A stretch of 64,000 nt of DNA from CAZDXJ01 sp050303615 (GCA_050303615.1 JBNLCC010000015.1:1-64000); one strand, 5' to 3'. Shown: positions 19,214 to 28,232, numbered from the stretch's first letter. Notes: a model not told the origin generated them from the letters alone. Translations and numbers: made by a program.

Positions 19214-19761
19214 ACATCCAAACCTGTAAAATCATCATCAATTAATGGATGTTTTGAATCCCGCTCAGAAACATTTGTTTTTACTAACGGCCATTGAATG
19301 TTCAATTTTGGGTCATTAAACAACACTCCCCCTTCAAATTCCGCTTGGTAGGCCTGAGTATGTAGATATAGTATTTCTGATTCATTTTCCAAAGTCTGAA
19401 AGCCATGAGCAAACCCTTCCGGAATCACCATCATTTTATTATTCTCTGGCGTTAAAATTTCAGCATGCCATTGCAGAAAGGTTTTAGAACCTTTTCTTAA
19501 ATCAACTGCCACATCAAATACCTGTCCAGTCAAACAACGTACCAGCTTCATTTCTGCATAAGGCTGTGTTTGATAATGCAGCCCCCGAATAGAACCTTTT
19601 TGCACCGTGACGGATCGATTCACCTGAACTATTTGCCTGTCACCTAATATAGAAGACAGTTCATCCATACAAAAAAGGCGCATAAAGCCACCTCTGGCAT
19701 CTTCAAATTTTTCCGACTCGACGACCCACAAACCGGGTAATGATGTCTGTTTGATTTTCAT
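19210..19761 (-). CDS. dTDP-4-dehydrorhamnose 3,5-epimerase family (RfbC/RmlC-like)
   Basis: A 183-residue cupin that epimerises C3 and/or C5 of a 4-keto-6-deoxy sugar nucleotide. RGLHYQTQP holds the catalytic His, VFDVAVDLRKGS the conserved core strand and GFAHGFQTLENESEILY the second active-site strand. In this operon it lies between a CDP-glucose 4,6-dehydratase and a C-methyltransferase, so it likely acts on CDP-4-keto-6-deoxyglucose and not on dTDP-sugar. No rmlA, rmlB or rmlD is present. Confidence 0.88.
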   Translation of the reverse strand: MKIKQTSLPGLWVVESEKFEDARGGFMRLFCMDELSSILGDRQIVQVNRSVTVQKGSIRGLHYQTQPYAEMKLVRCLTGQVFDVAVDLRKGSKTFLQWHAEILTPENNKMMVIPEGFAHGFQTLENESEILYLHTQAYQAEFEGGVLFNDPKLNIQWPLVKTNVSERDSKHPLIDDDFTGLDV

Positions 19762-19769
19762 TACTTTTT

Positions 19770-20834
19770 TTACAACCCGGTTTTATTAAACAACTCAATT
19801 TGTTCATTACATAGCCGATTCATATCCATCCCTTTCGATTCAGACTTATACCAGGATACAATGTTCTCCAAGCTCTCCTCTAAAGACCAACGGGACCGCC
19901 AACCTAGTTTTTCATATGCTTTTGTTGAATCCAACTTTAGGACTTGCGCTTCATGTCTCATTTGTTCATCCAAAGTCCAGGCAGCTCCCTTCCAATGCTG
20001 CGCCAAATAGTCAACAATCCATTGAACAGATTGAACACCACCAGCCTGCGGCCCAAAATTCCAGGCCTCAGCATAATCATGCCCGGTTTCACCATCAAGT
20101 TTTTCAGCCAACATCAAATAACCCGACAACGGCTCCAAAACATGCTGCCAGGGGCGAACAGCATGGGGATACCTTATTTTTACCGGCTTATCCAGCTGGA
20201 AAGAGCGGACAGTATCAGGGATTAAACGATCTTCAGCCCAGTCGCCACCTCCAATCACATTACCGGCTCTGGCGCTGGCTATTGCGGGCGAGTTTTCCGC
20301 ATTAAAAAAAGACTGTCGATATGAGGCAATTAATAATTCGGCACAGCCTTTACTGCTGCTGTATGGATCATGCCCCCCCATCGGTTCATTTTCCCTATAG
20401 GCCCACAACCACTCTTTGTTTTCATAACACTTGTCAGTTGTCACAATCACCGCCGCACGAACTGTTTCGCATGATCGGATAGCCTCCAGCACATGTAAAG
20501 TTCCCATCACATTGGTTTGATAAGTTTCAACAGGATTTTGATATGAATACCTGACTAAAGACTGAGCTGCTAAATGAATAACAATCTCAGGCCTAGCTTG
20601 TAAAAAAACATTTTTTACTTTAGATAAATCACGAATATCACCTTCAATCGAGCGCATGTTTTTAGCGACGTCCGCTCTTTCAAATAGGCTTGGCTTTGTT
20701 GGCGGCTTTAAAGCCAAACCAACCACATCAGCTCCCAGCTGTTGCAACCATAATGATAACCAACTGCCTTTAAACCCGGTATGACCGGTAATTAATACTT
20801 TTTTGCCTCGCCAAAAAAATGGATTTATTGCCAT
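19770..20834 (-). CDS. rfbG: CDP-glucose 4,6-dehydratase
   Basis: A 354-residue extended SDR converting CDP-glucose to CDP-4-keto-6-deoxyglucose in the cytosol. The opening FWRGKKVLITGHTGFKGSWL is characteristic of RfbG. VTTDKCYENKEW carries the active-site Thr-Asp-Lys unusual to this family, and YSSSKGCAEL the YxxxK. The start MAINP matches the family and has GGAAAG just before it; two ATGs 3 and 10 codons earlier have no site. It overlaps the cytidylyltransferase stop by 10 bases. Together they give the committed first two steps of CDP-sugar synthesis. Confidence 0.94.
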   Translation of the reverse strand: MAINPFFWRGKKVLITGHTGFKGSWLSLWLQQLGADVVGLALKPPTKPSLFERADVAKNMRSIEGDIRDLSKVKNVFLQARPEIVIHLAAQSLVRYSYQNPVETYQTNVMGTLHVLEAIRSCETVRAAVIVTTDKCYENKEWLWAYRENEPMGGHDPYSSSKGCAELLIASYRQSFFNAENSPAIASARAGNVIGGGDWAEDRLIPDTVRSFQLDKPVKIRYPHAVRPWQHVLEPLSGYLMLAEKLDGETGHDYAEAWNFGPQAGGVQSVQWIVDYLAQHWKGAAWTLDEQMRHEAQVLKLDSTKAYEKLGWRSRWSLEESLENIVSWYKSESKGMDMNRLCNEQIELFNKTGL

Positions 20835-21598
20835 ACTTTCCATGGTGCACAACTTGAGTTCCACAAATTTTCCAAATAATTTTTATCCCGTAAGGTATCC
20901 ATCGGTTGCCAAAAACCTTCATGCTTATATACCGACAGCTGACCCTCATTAGCCAATCGTTCTAGCGGCTTTTGCTCCCACGCTGTATTACCATGATCAA
21001 TATAATCAATCACTTCTGGTGATAACACAAAAAAACCTCCATTTATCATGCCATTATCACCTTTTGGCTTTTCTTGAAATGACGTTACTTTCGTCCCGGA
21101 TATATTTAATGCGCCAAATTTTGCTTGAGGATATACAGCAGTAATTGTTGCCAGAGTTTTTGCCTGCTTATGAAACTGAACACTTTCAGCGATATTGACA
21201 TTACTCAACCCGTCACCATAGGTAAAACAAAAACATTCTTCGCCTTTTAAATATTCCGCCACTCGTTTCAATCGCTCCCCCGTTTGACTGTGTTCACCAG
21301 TATCAACCAAAGTAACTTTCCACGGTTCAGCTTTATTCTCATGCACATGCATTTTATTATTTTTCATATCAAACGTTACATCAGACATATGTAAATAATA
21401 ATTAGCAAAGTATTCTTTAATCATATAGCCTTTGTATCCACAGCAAATAATAAAATCATTAATGCCGTAGGAAGAATAAATCTTAAGAATATGCCAAAGA
21501 ATAGGCTTTCCACCAATTTCCACCATCGGCTTGGGCTTAAGAAAGGTTTCTTCACAAATACGGGTTCCCAACCCACCAGCCAAAATTACAGCCTTCAT
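20825..21598 (-). CDS. rfbF: Glucose-1-phosphate cytidylyltransferase
   Basis: A 257-residue enzyme that makes CDP-glucose from CTP and glucose-1-phosphate. AVILAGGLGTRICEET is the diagnostic nucleotide-binding loop of RfbF, with KPKPMVEIGGKPILWHI next. CFTYGDGLSNVNI contains the metal-binding Asp and GFWQPMDTLRDK closes the protein as in known cytidylyltransferases. It is the first gene of the minus-strand run, so the main promoter of the sugar operon should lie in the 47 bases before it or inside or ahead of soxB. I saw no strong promoter there. Confidence 0.95.
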   Translation of the reverse strand: MKAVILAGGLGTRICEETFLKPKPMVEIGGKPILWHILKIYSSYGINDFIICCGYKGYMIKEYFANYYLHMSDVTFDMKNNKMHVHENKAEPWKVTLVDTGEHSQTGERLKRVAEYLKGEECFCFTYGDGLSNVNIAESVQFHKQAKTLATITAVYPQAKFGALNISGTKVTSFQEKPKGDNGMINGGFFVLSPEVIDYIDHGNTAWEQKPLERLANEGQLSVYKHEGFWQPMDTLRDKNYLENLWNSSCAPWKVWQ

Positions 21599-21645
21599 TT
21601 ACTAGTCCTGTTTTCTAATATTCGTTCTACAAAGTTCATATCAAT

Positions 21646-23286
21646 TTAAAAAAGCTGCCAAACAGGCGCGCCTTTTATTTTCTCACCTACTGCAGCCCAA
21701 CCGGCAGTTTTATATTGCTCCCGCGCGGTTAACCGCTTACCGTTAGACAGGTACAAATTATCTATTCTGTTACCAAAGCTACTATTCGGATTACAATTAA
21801 AACTCAAACCACCAACCCGCACCATATCACCACCCTGACGAAAATATGGATCAATATTAAACAGGTTATCGGCCACATCTTCCAAAACTTGCTTAATTTG
21901 TGCACCGGTCATCATTTTTGTGTAGGTTTCCGGGTACGTTATGGCGGTATGGCTCATAACATCTTCCAGTGTGATAGTTTGTCCCGGTAAAAATGTCGCA
22001 CCCCAGCGAAAACCGGGGGAGAAGGCAATTTCGGCATCATACTCAGTCTGTAAGGCTTTTAAAATCAATTGATCAAAACTGCCCATATAAGTATCCCGGC
22101 GATAAAGCAGTTGTTCTGCCTGGGTAATGGGCTGCTTTAGCCGGCTTAAATAAGGCTGGCGAACCTTATCTATTAAGGCTTGCATTTCAGGATCAGCAGG
22201 AATCAAATTGGCAAAAACCGGCAATAACCGATAGCGCAGATCATGTAACCGGCCTTGTTTAATATCCAGATCCAGCACCGCCAGAAACTTGCCGTAACTG
22301 CCGGCATTGCTGACCCAGGTTTTTCCGGCTGCATTTTGGATGGCGATGGGCCTGGGTATAGCATCATGGGTATGACCGCCCAGGATAATATCCAACCCCG
22401 ATACGCGGGAAGCCAGTTTTAAATCAACATCCATGCCGTTATGCGACAGCAAAACAATCACATCCGCTGATTTTTCCTGCCTAATCTTATCAATCGTCGC
22501 CTGCAGGGTTTGTTCTTGAATACCAAACTGCCAATCGGCGACAAAAAGCTGCGGATTGGCAATCGGTGTATAAGGAAAAGCCTGCCCAATAATAGCAATC
22601 CGCGCACTCTTTAACTGCTTTATCACATAAGGTTTAAACACCCCGGTATTATCAGTATCCAGAGAAAATTGCGCCTCCTCCGTTAAGTTGATATTTTGAG
22701 CAACGAAGTCACCATTAAATTGCTTTAAATTTTCCCTAACCTGTTGCTGGCCGTAGGTAAACTCCCAGTGTCCGGTCATCACATCCACACCCAACTGATT
22801 ACAGGCCGACACCATATCCTGGCCTTTTGTCCATAATGCCGTTGCAGAACCCTGCCAACTGTCACCGCCATCCAGCAACAAGGTATTGTCATCCCCTCTT
22901 TCAGCCCTTAACTGCTTAACCAGCGTAGCCAAATGGGCAAAGCCGCCCATTTTCCCATACACCGTAGCCGCTTCAACAAAATCCAAATGGGTAAACGCGT
23001 AGGCTTCTCTTGATCCCGCCTTAATACCAAAAAAATCCAGAAACTGCTGACCGACCAGATGCGGAGGTAAATTCTGCTCCTTACCAACCCCGATATTAAC
23101 GCCGGGTTCACGGTAATACACCGGCAATAGCTGGGCATGACAATCGGTAAAATGCATTAATGTCACCTGACCAAAATCAGGCGCAGCATACAAATCATCC
23201 GGTACAGATGAAAATCCTGATGCAATTTTGGGCGACAACCCCAAATAACATAAATATTTTAAAAACTCGCGTCTTTTCACAGCCAT
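21646..23286 (-). CDS. soxB: SoxB, thiosulfate-oxidation hydrolase
   Basis: The periplasmic dimanganese enzyme that releases sulfate from SoxYZ-bound sulfur. The N-terminus KRREFLKYLCYLGL is a Tat export signal. Metal-site motifs appear in order: HFTDCHAQLLP, LLDGGDSWQGS, GHWEFTYG, LLSHNGMDVDL and GGHTHD. HWEFTYG and the YYREPGVNIG stretch separate SoxB from ordinary 5'-nucleotidases. At 546 residues it is in the family range. It stands alone: no soxA, X, Y, Z, C or D is in the window, so the rest of the pathway is either elsewhere or missing. It is the last visible minus-strand gene before the tRNA. Confidence 0.93.
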   Translation of the reverse strand: MAVKRREFLKYLCYLGLSPKIASGFSSVPDDLYAAPDFGQVTLMHFTDCHAQLLPVYYREPGVNIGVGKEQNLPPHLVGQQFLDFFGIKAGSREAYAFTHLDFVEAATVYGKMGGFAHLATLVKQLRAERGDDNTLLLDGGDSWQGSATALWTKGQDMVSACNQLGVDVMTGHWEFTYGQQQVRENLKQFNGDFVAQNINLTEEAQFSLDTDNTGVFKPYVIKQLKSARIAIIGQAFPYTPIANPQLFVADWQFGIQEQTLQATIDKIRQEKSADVIVLLSHNGMDVDLKLASRVSGLDIILGGHTHDAIPRPIAIQNAAGKTWVSNAGSYGKFLAVLDLDIKQGRLHDLRYRLLPVFANLIPADPEMQALIDKVRQPYLSRLKQPITQAEQLLYRRDTYMGSFDQLILKALQTEYDAEIAFSPGFRWGATFLPGQTITLEDVMSHTAITYPETYTKMMTGAQIKQVLEDVADNLFNIDPYFRQGGDMVRVGGLSFNCNPNSSFGNRIDNLYLSNGKRLTAREQYKTAGWAAVGEKIKGAPVWQLF

Positions 23287-23408
23287 TCAACATGATAGAA
23301 GATCAGAAAGAGTAAACTGTTTAAAGCGTAAAAATCAAATAGAAGTATTTACCCTAGTGACGTCAAAACCAGGCTAAGAAAAACGGCATTAAAAAAATTA
23401 AAAAAAAC

Positions 23409-23436
23409 TTGGCAAAACGGAAAAAATCTTTATAAT
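23409..23436 (+). promoter_or_regulatory. Sigma-70 promoter of tRNA-Thr
   Basis: TTGGCA and TATAAT are separated by 16 bases, with the -10 box ending 12 bases before the mature tRNA. A tract rich in A lies just upstream. Near-consensus boxes with a short leader are usual for stable RNA genes. Confidence 0.8.
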
Positions 23437-23448
23437 ACGAATTTCTTT

Positions 23449-23524
23449 GCTGGTGTAGCTCAGTTGGTAGAGCAGCTGATTTGTAATCAGCCGGTCGCGG
23501 GTTCGAGTCCCATCACCAGCTCCA
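23449..23524 (+). tRNA. tRNA-Thr (anticodon TGT)
   Basis: A 76-base cloverleaf reading ACA codons, and ACG by wobble. The 7-bp acceptor stem GCTGGTG/CACCAGC is perfect. The D arm is GCTC...GAGC, the anticodon stem GCTGA/TCAGC with loop TTTGTAA, and the T loop TTCGAGT. The discriminator is T and the 3' CCA is encoded. The T stem has one C-A mismatch and a G-U pair at its base, a mild oddity worth noting. The promoter and terminator fit a single-gene transcript. Confidence 0.95.
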
Positions 23525-23530
23525 TATGTT

Positions 23531-23566
23531 AAAGGCCTGTAGCGGTTTCGTTACAGGCCTTTTTTA
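23531..23566 (+). terminator. Rho-independent terminator of tRNA-Thr
   Basis: An 11-bp perfect stem (AAAGGCCTGTA and its complement) with a 10-base loop is followed at once by a T-run, seven bases after the CCA end. Strong intrinsic terminator. Confidence 0.9.
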
Positions 23567-23817
23567 TTGCCTTTACAAAATGTAAACAATAAAAGGATAT
23601 ATTTAAGATACAGCATCAATATATGATCCGCATTCGTCATTGCTAATCTTATCTACAGTCCGTACACCTTCGGTACGACACCTTTGATTCACAATACAAA
23701 ACCGTTGACGTTCTACTTTGCAAGCGTGCCAACAAACTATCTTTGTTCGCCACATCTTGCCAACAGGCGTAAGAACGCGCATTATGACCTGAATGATTTA
23801 ATTCTACTTAGATAAAA

Positions 23818-25170
23818 ATGATGGATTTGCGCCTTATAAATATCAACTTAGGCTTGAACGTAGATCTATCCTCGGTTCGTTCAAGCCGACCGAAGCAAAA
23901 GGTGAACAAATCAAACGTCGATCGTCTACTTCAGAATTGCTTATTCTTTACGATCGTTAGCGTTTTGCTTGCCGCCATCGCTGGTTGTCAAAACGAAATG
24001 CCGCCACCACGACCGATGCTTGCTTGGTATGTATTCGACGAACGCTCCGGTGCGTTTCGGGATGCAGCCGCCGATTGTTCGGCGCAATCGGCCGGACGTT
24101 ATCAAATTTCGCTGATGCCGCTGCCTAGCGACGCCGACCAGCAGCGAGAACAATTGGTCCGGCGCCTCGCCGCCCGTGATCCGGCCATCGATATCGTCGG
24201 CATGGACGTGATATGGACCGCTGAATTCGCCGAAGCCGGCTGGATAAAACCTTGGCCCAAACACATATCGGAACGGATAAGCAAAGGGCGTTTGCCGGTA
24301 ACGGTGGAAAGCGGACGCTATAAGAACCGGCTGTGGGCCATTCCCTTTACCAGCAATGCTCAATTATTGTGGTATCGCAAAGACCGCTTCAATAAACCTT
24401 CCGTCACTTGGCAAGAGTTGATCCAACTTGCCGAAGCCACGGGCCAGTCTGGCGCAATCCAATTGCAGGGCCAGCGTTACGAAGGCCTCACCGTGTTTTT
24501 TGTTTCGCTGCTGGCGTCCGCCGGGGGCTCGGTACTCAATCAAAAAGGCGAAGTTTCCCTAGAAAAACAGCCTTCACTTGAAGCATTGCGACTGATGAAG
24601 CGAATCGCCTCCTCGCCCGCAGCATCACTATCATTAGCCACGGACCGCGAAGATCAAGCCCGGTTGGCCTTCGAAACCGGCGAACCAAGCTTTATGGTTA
24701 ACTATTCTTTCGTGTGGCCCAGTGCTCATCAAAACGCTCCCGAGGTTGCCGAAAATATGGCTTATGCGCGCTGGCCGGCGGTCAACAAAAAACAAGTAAG
24801 ACATGTCACGGTCGGCGGGATTAATCTCGGTGTCGCCGCCTATGGCCGGCATCCTAAACTGGCTTTCGAAGCGGCCGAATGCCTGGCATCGGCAAGTAAT
24901 CAAATCAAGGCCGCGATCAAAGGCGGCATGCCACCAACACTGGAAGCCCTCTACGACGTCCCCGAAGTCCGCCGACATTTCCCTTTCGCCGATATGTTAC
25001 GCGATACCTTGCGTGATGCCGTACTACGGCCACCCAGCCCGGTCTATAACGACATCTCATTGGCCATCAGCCGCACACTGCATCCGATGAAAGATATAGA
25101 ACCCGAAACTGATCTGCAAAAGCTGCAACTTACCGTACAGCGGGCACTCGACTCGGAGGGTTTGCTATGA
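23818..25170 (+). CDS. Sugar ABC transporter substrate-binding lipoprotein (family 1)
   Basis: Solute-binding protein of a carbohydrate importer. The hydrophobic stretch ending LLAAIAGC is a lipobox, so the mature protein would be lipid-anchored at Cys57. The body has the family 1 pattern (IVGMDVIWTAEFAEAGWIKPW, LWAIPFTSNAQLLWYRKD), close to trehalose/maltose-type binders such as LpqY and ThuE. The drawn start gives an unusually long n-region; a GTG at 23902 would give a normal 28-residue signal. The coding sequence is visibly more GC-rich than the flanking sugar and soxB genes. It overlaps the permease gene by 4 bases (ATGA). Confidence 0.88.
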   Translation: MMDLRLININLGLNVDLSSVRSSRPKQKVNKSNVDRLLQNCLFFTIVSVLLAAIAGCQNEMPPPRPMLAWYVFDERSGAFRDAAADCSAQSAGRYQISLMPLPSDADQQREQLVRRLAARDPAIDIVGMDVIWTAEFAEAGWIKPWPKHISERISKGRLPVTVESGRYKNRLWAIPFTSNAQLLWYRKDRFNKPSVTWQELIQLAEATGQSGAIQLQGQRYEGLTVFFVSLLASAGGSVLNQKGEVSLEKQPSLEALRLMKRIASSPAASLSLATDREDQARLAFETGEPSFMVNYSFVWPSAHQNAPEVAENMAYARWPAVNKKQVRHVTVGGINLGVAAYGRHPKLAFEAAECLASASNQIKAAIKGGMPPTLEALYDVPEVRRHFPFADMLRDTLRDAVLRPPSPVYNDISLAISRTLHPMKDIEPETDLQKLQLTVQRALDSEGLL

Positions 25171-26045
25171 ACCATAACAAAGCCGAGCGCCGCCTCGGCT
25201 GGTTGTTATGCGCACCAGCCGTTTTGACAATGTTATTGGTCACCGCCTATCCGATTGCTTACGCCTTGTGGCTATCGCTGTTTCGCTACGACTTACGGTT
25301 TCCGACACAACGGGAATTTATCGGTCTGGCCAACTATGCCAGCGTATTGACCTCGGAAGTCTGGTGGAAGGCCCTAAGCAATACGCTGATCATTACGGTC
25401 GGCTCGGTCGGCATCGAGCTGGTCGTGGGATTGGCTTTAGCGTTATTGATGCACAACAGCACGATCGGCCGCCGCAGTGTCAGAACCGCAATATTAATCC
25501 CCTACGCCATCATTACCGTAGTCGCCGCACTAGCCTGGAAATTCGCCTTCGATCCGACGACCGGCTTCGTCAACGGCTTACTCGGTTTGGAAAACGCCTG
25601 GCTTACCGAACGCTGGTCGGCATTTTTTGTGATCATTTTCAGCGAAATCTGGAAAACAACGCCTTTCATGGCCCTGCTGTTACTTGCCGGCCTGACATTG
25701 ATTCCAAAAGACTTGCTCAATGCCGCCCGTGTCGATGGCGCGACGGCCTGGCAGCGCTTGCGGCTGATTATCCTGCCATTAATGAAGCCGACGATCTTGG
25801 TGGCATTATTGTTCCGCACACTGGATGCCTTTCGTATTTTCGACATGGTCTACATACAGACCCGTGGCGCCCAGGATACCGAAACGGTATCCATTGTCGG
25901 CTATAACGCCTTGATTGTCAGACTCAACCTCGGCTTGGGTTCAGCGGTATCGGTGTTGATCTTCGTCGGAGTACTGTTGATTGCCAGCTTGTTCATCAAA
26001 GGCTTTGGCACTTCATTTGGACAAACTCCGGGACAGCGCCGATGA
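25167..26045 (+). CDS. Sugar ABC transporter permease 1 (MalF-type)
   Basis: A 292-residue inner-membrane permease with about six hydrophobic segments. The ATPase-contacting EAA loop is seen as LLNAARVDGATAWQRLRLII. It begins MNHNKAERRLGWLLCAPAVLTML, typical of the UgpA/MalF group without the MalF periplasmic insert. It overlaps the binding protein and the second permease by 4 bases each, showing a tight operon. The substrate is probably a disaccharide or oligosaccharide, judged from the family only. Confidence 0.92.
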   Translation: MNHNKAERRLGWLLCAPAVLTMLLVTAYPIAYALWLSLFRYDLRFPTQREFIGLANYASVLTSEVWWKALSNTLIITVGSVGIELVVGLALALLMHNSTIGRRSVRTAILIPYAIITVVAALAWKFAFDPTTGFVNGLLGLENAWLTERWSAFFVIIFSEIWKTTPFMALLLLAGLTLIPKDLLNAARVDGATAWQRLRLIILPLMKPTILVALLFRTLDAFRIFDMVYIQTRGAQDTETVSIVGYNALIVRLNLGLGSAVSVLIFVGVLLIASLFIKGFGTSFGQTPGQRR

Positions 26046-26869
26046 AAATCAGCATAGAAAAACTATTTTGGGGAAGCGGCAGTTTATTGGCGCTGTTTTA
26101 CGCACTGCTGCCGGTCGGCTGGATTATTTCGCTTTCGTTGAAACCGGCCGGCGATCTGAATGATCAACGTTTTTTTCCCAGCCGCATTAGCCTCGATCAC
26201 TACCGGACTGTGTTCAGCGACGCCCAGTTTCCTGCCGATCTATTCAACTCGGTCGGCATCGCTCTGATCGCGACACTATTATCGGTCACGCTGGCTATGT
26301 TCGCAGCCTACGCCATCGTCCGTCTGGAGTTTCCCGGCAAAAAAGTGGTGCTGGCCGGTGCATTGGCCATCGCAATGTTTCCACCGGTCGCTATTATCGG
26401 CCCCCTGTTTAACCTCTGGCGTGTGCTGGGTTTGTTCGACACCTGGCTGGGCCTGATTCTGCCCTACATGACTTTTACGTTGCCGCTGGCTATTTGGACC
26501 TTGGCCGCTTTTTTCCGAGAAATTCCCTGGGATTTGGACAAGGCCGCAAGAGTGGATGGCGCGACGCCATTTCAGGCTTTTATTCATGTCATCGCACCAT
26601 TGGCCGCGCCCGGGGTTTTTACCTCGGCGATCTTGGTATTTATCTTCGCCTGGAACGATTTTCTGTTCGCAACCTCATTGACCTCCACGAATGCGGCCCG
26701 CACCGTACCGGCCGCCATCGCTTTTTTTACCGGCAGCTCCCAATTCGAACAACCCACCGGCTCGATCGCAGCCGCCTCGGTAGTCGTCACGATACCGGTC
26801 ATTTTATTGGTGCTGCTGTTTCAGCGCCGCATCGTTGCCGGTCTAACCGCCGGTGCGGTAAAAGGATAG
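26042..26869 (+). CDS. Sugar ABC transporter permease 2 (MalG-type)
   Basis: A 275-residue partner permease with about six membrane segments. Its EAA loop is LDKAARVDGATPFQAFIHVI. The N-terminal FFPSRISLDHYRTVF segment is typical of UgpE/MalG. It pairs with the preceding permease to form the transmembrane channel. The stop codon is followed by AGGAG for the ATPase gene 8 bases on. Confidence 0.92.
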   Translation: MKISIEKLFWGSGSLLALFYALLPVGWIISLSLKPAGDLNDQRFFPSRISLDHYRTVFSDAQFPADLFNSVGIALIATLLSVTLAMFAAYAIVRLEFPGKKVVLAGALAIAMFPPVAIIGPLFNLWRVLGLFDTWLGLILPYMTFTLPLAIWTLAAFFREIPWDLDKAARVDGATPFQAFIHVIAPLAAPGVFTSAILVFIFAWNDFLFATSLTSTNAARTVPAAIAFFTGSSQFEQPTGSIAAASVVVTIPVILLVLLFQRRIVAGLTAGAVKG

Positions 26870-26877
26870 GAGAAGAC

Positions 26878-28050
26878 ATGGCTGAAATCGTCATCGACCA
26901 CGTCAGCAAGGTTTTTCCGGACGGAACGACCACGTTAAAAGATGCCAGTTTCACAATTCACGACGGCGAGTTCTTCATTTTGGTCGGGCCGTCCGGTTGC
27001 GGCAAATCAACATTATTAAATATGATCGTCGGCCTGGAAAATATCAGTGCGGGTGAAATCCGGGTTGACGGGTGTGTGATCAATGATCGCGATCCCAAAG
27101 ACCGCAACATGGCCATGGTGTTCCAAAGCTATGCCATTTATCCGCATATGAGTGTCAGGGAAAACATCGCATTCCCATTACGCTTGGGCAAACTCACCAA
27201 ATCGGAAATTGCACGGCGGGTTGCCGAAGCCGCCGATATTTTGGAACTGAACGACCTACTTGACCGCAAACCGGCCAGCCTGTCCGGTGGCCAACGCCAG
27301 CGGGTAGCAATGGGCCGCGCCTTAGTCCGCGAACCAAAAGCCTTTTTATTAGACGAACCGCTTTCCAATTTAGATGCCCGGCTACGGGTACAAATGCGTA
27401 GCGAGATTGCCCGATTGCAGAAACGCCTGGGTAGTACGATGATTTACGTGACTCACGACCAAACCGAAGCAATGACCTTAGGTGACCGTGTCGCCGTACT
27501 CAATAAAGGCGAAATACAACAAATCGGCACGCCACAAACTTTGTACCATCAACCGGCCAATTTATTCGTGGCCGGCTTCATCGGTTCACCGGGCATGAAT
27601 TTGCTGCCAGCCCGAATCCAAGATAATCGATTGCTTCTACCGCTCCCGAAATCCGACGAAGCAGAAACGCCTACCACCGGTACTCGATGGGCCGTGGCCG
27701 GCTTTCGACCCGAGCATCTTCACCTAGCCACAAATGACAACATCGCATCAAACGATCTAGTTTTTGAAGTCACCGTCGAGGTTGTCGAATGGCTCGGCGC
27801 TGAACTTTATGTCTATTTCGATATTCCTTACCCGAAATCTTGGTTAAAAAACAATTGGCCCGATGAACTAAGCAGTAGAATCCGGGACGGCAGCACCTTT
27901 CCCCTCGTGGCCAGACTCGATCCTTCCAACACCATCCATAAAGGCGATACGATTCAACTGGCACTGGACAGCACTAAAATTCAGCTATTCGACAGCAATG
28001 GATCCCGAATTTTGGACAGAGGCATAAGTGATAAAACTGCTCTAATATAA
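26878..28050 (+). CDS. Sugar ABC transporter ATPase (MalK/UgpC type)
   Basis: A 390-residue ATPase powering the importer. Walker A is GPSGCGKST, the signature LSGGQRQRVAMGRALV, Walker B FLLDEP and the switch His in VTHDQTEAM. The C-terminal about 140 residues carry the OB/TOBE domain (VAGFIGSPGMNLLPARI, AGFRPEHL) typical of the carbohydrate uptake subfamily 1. The start is the ATG after GGATAGGAGAAGAC; the frame is open further upstream, but that sequence reads in another gene. The missing separate MalK-like genes suggest one dedicated ATPase for this system. Confidence 0.94.
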   Translation: MAEIVIDHVSKVFPDGTTTLKDASFTIHDGEFFILVGPSGCGKSTLLNMIVGLENISAGEIRVDGCVINDRDPKDRNMAMVFQSYAIYPHMSVRENIAFPLRLGKLTKSEIARRVAEAADILELNDLLDRKPASLSGGQRQRVAMGRALVREPKAFLLDEPLSNLDARLRVQMRSEIARLQKRLGSTMIYVTHDQTEAMTLGDRVAVLNKGEIQQIGTPQTLYHQPANLFVAGFIGSPGMNLLPARIQDNRLLLPLPKSDEAETPTTGTRWAVAGFRPEHLHLATNDNIASNDLVFEVTVEVVEWLGAELYVYFDIPYPKSWLKNNWPDELSSRIRDGSTFPLVARLDPSNTIHKGDTIQLALDSTKIQLFDSNGSRILDRGISDKTALI

Positions 28051-28073
28051 ACTCAACGAATGAGAAACACACA

Positions 28074-28199
28074 ATGAGCAAGAAAAGATGCAATCACTCA
28101 CCGCAGTTCAAAGCGAAGGTTACTTTGGCCGCCCACAAAAGCAATAAAACCTTAGCCGAGTTATCGGCTAAATATGCTGTTCATCCGAATCAGATTACG
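28074..28199 (+). pseudogene. IS3-family transposase OrfA remnant
   Basis: The first 41 codons read MSKKRCNHSPQFKAKVTLAA... and NKTLAELSAKYAVHPNQI, the helix-turn-helix start of an IS3/IS911-type OrfA. The similarity ends abruptly; the following codons match nothing, and no OrfB or inverted repeats were found. It is therefore a truncated scar of an insertion sequence, lying directly after the GC-rich transporter operon. Confidence 0.8.
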
Positions 28200-28232
28200 C
28201 TACCTATCTTCGCAGAAGACGATAACACATGT

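Noticed and set aside
23525..23817. Attachment site repeat of the tRNA-Thr 3' end flanking the ABC operon
   Set aside because: I could not find a second copy of the T-arm and acceptor sequence downstream of the operon, and there is no integrase gene.
26494..26877. Long N-terminal extension of the ABC ATPase
   Set aside because: It is the shadow of the permease gene in another frame; a clear AGGAG and ATG start the ATPase at 26878.
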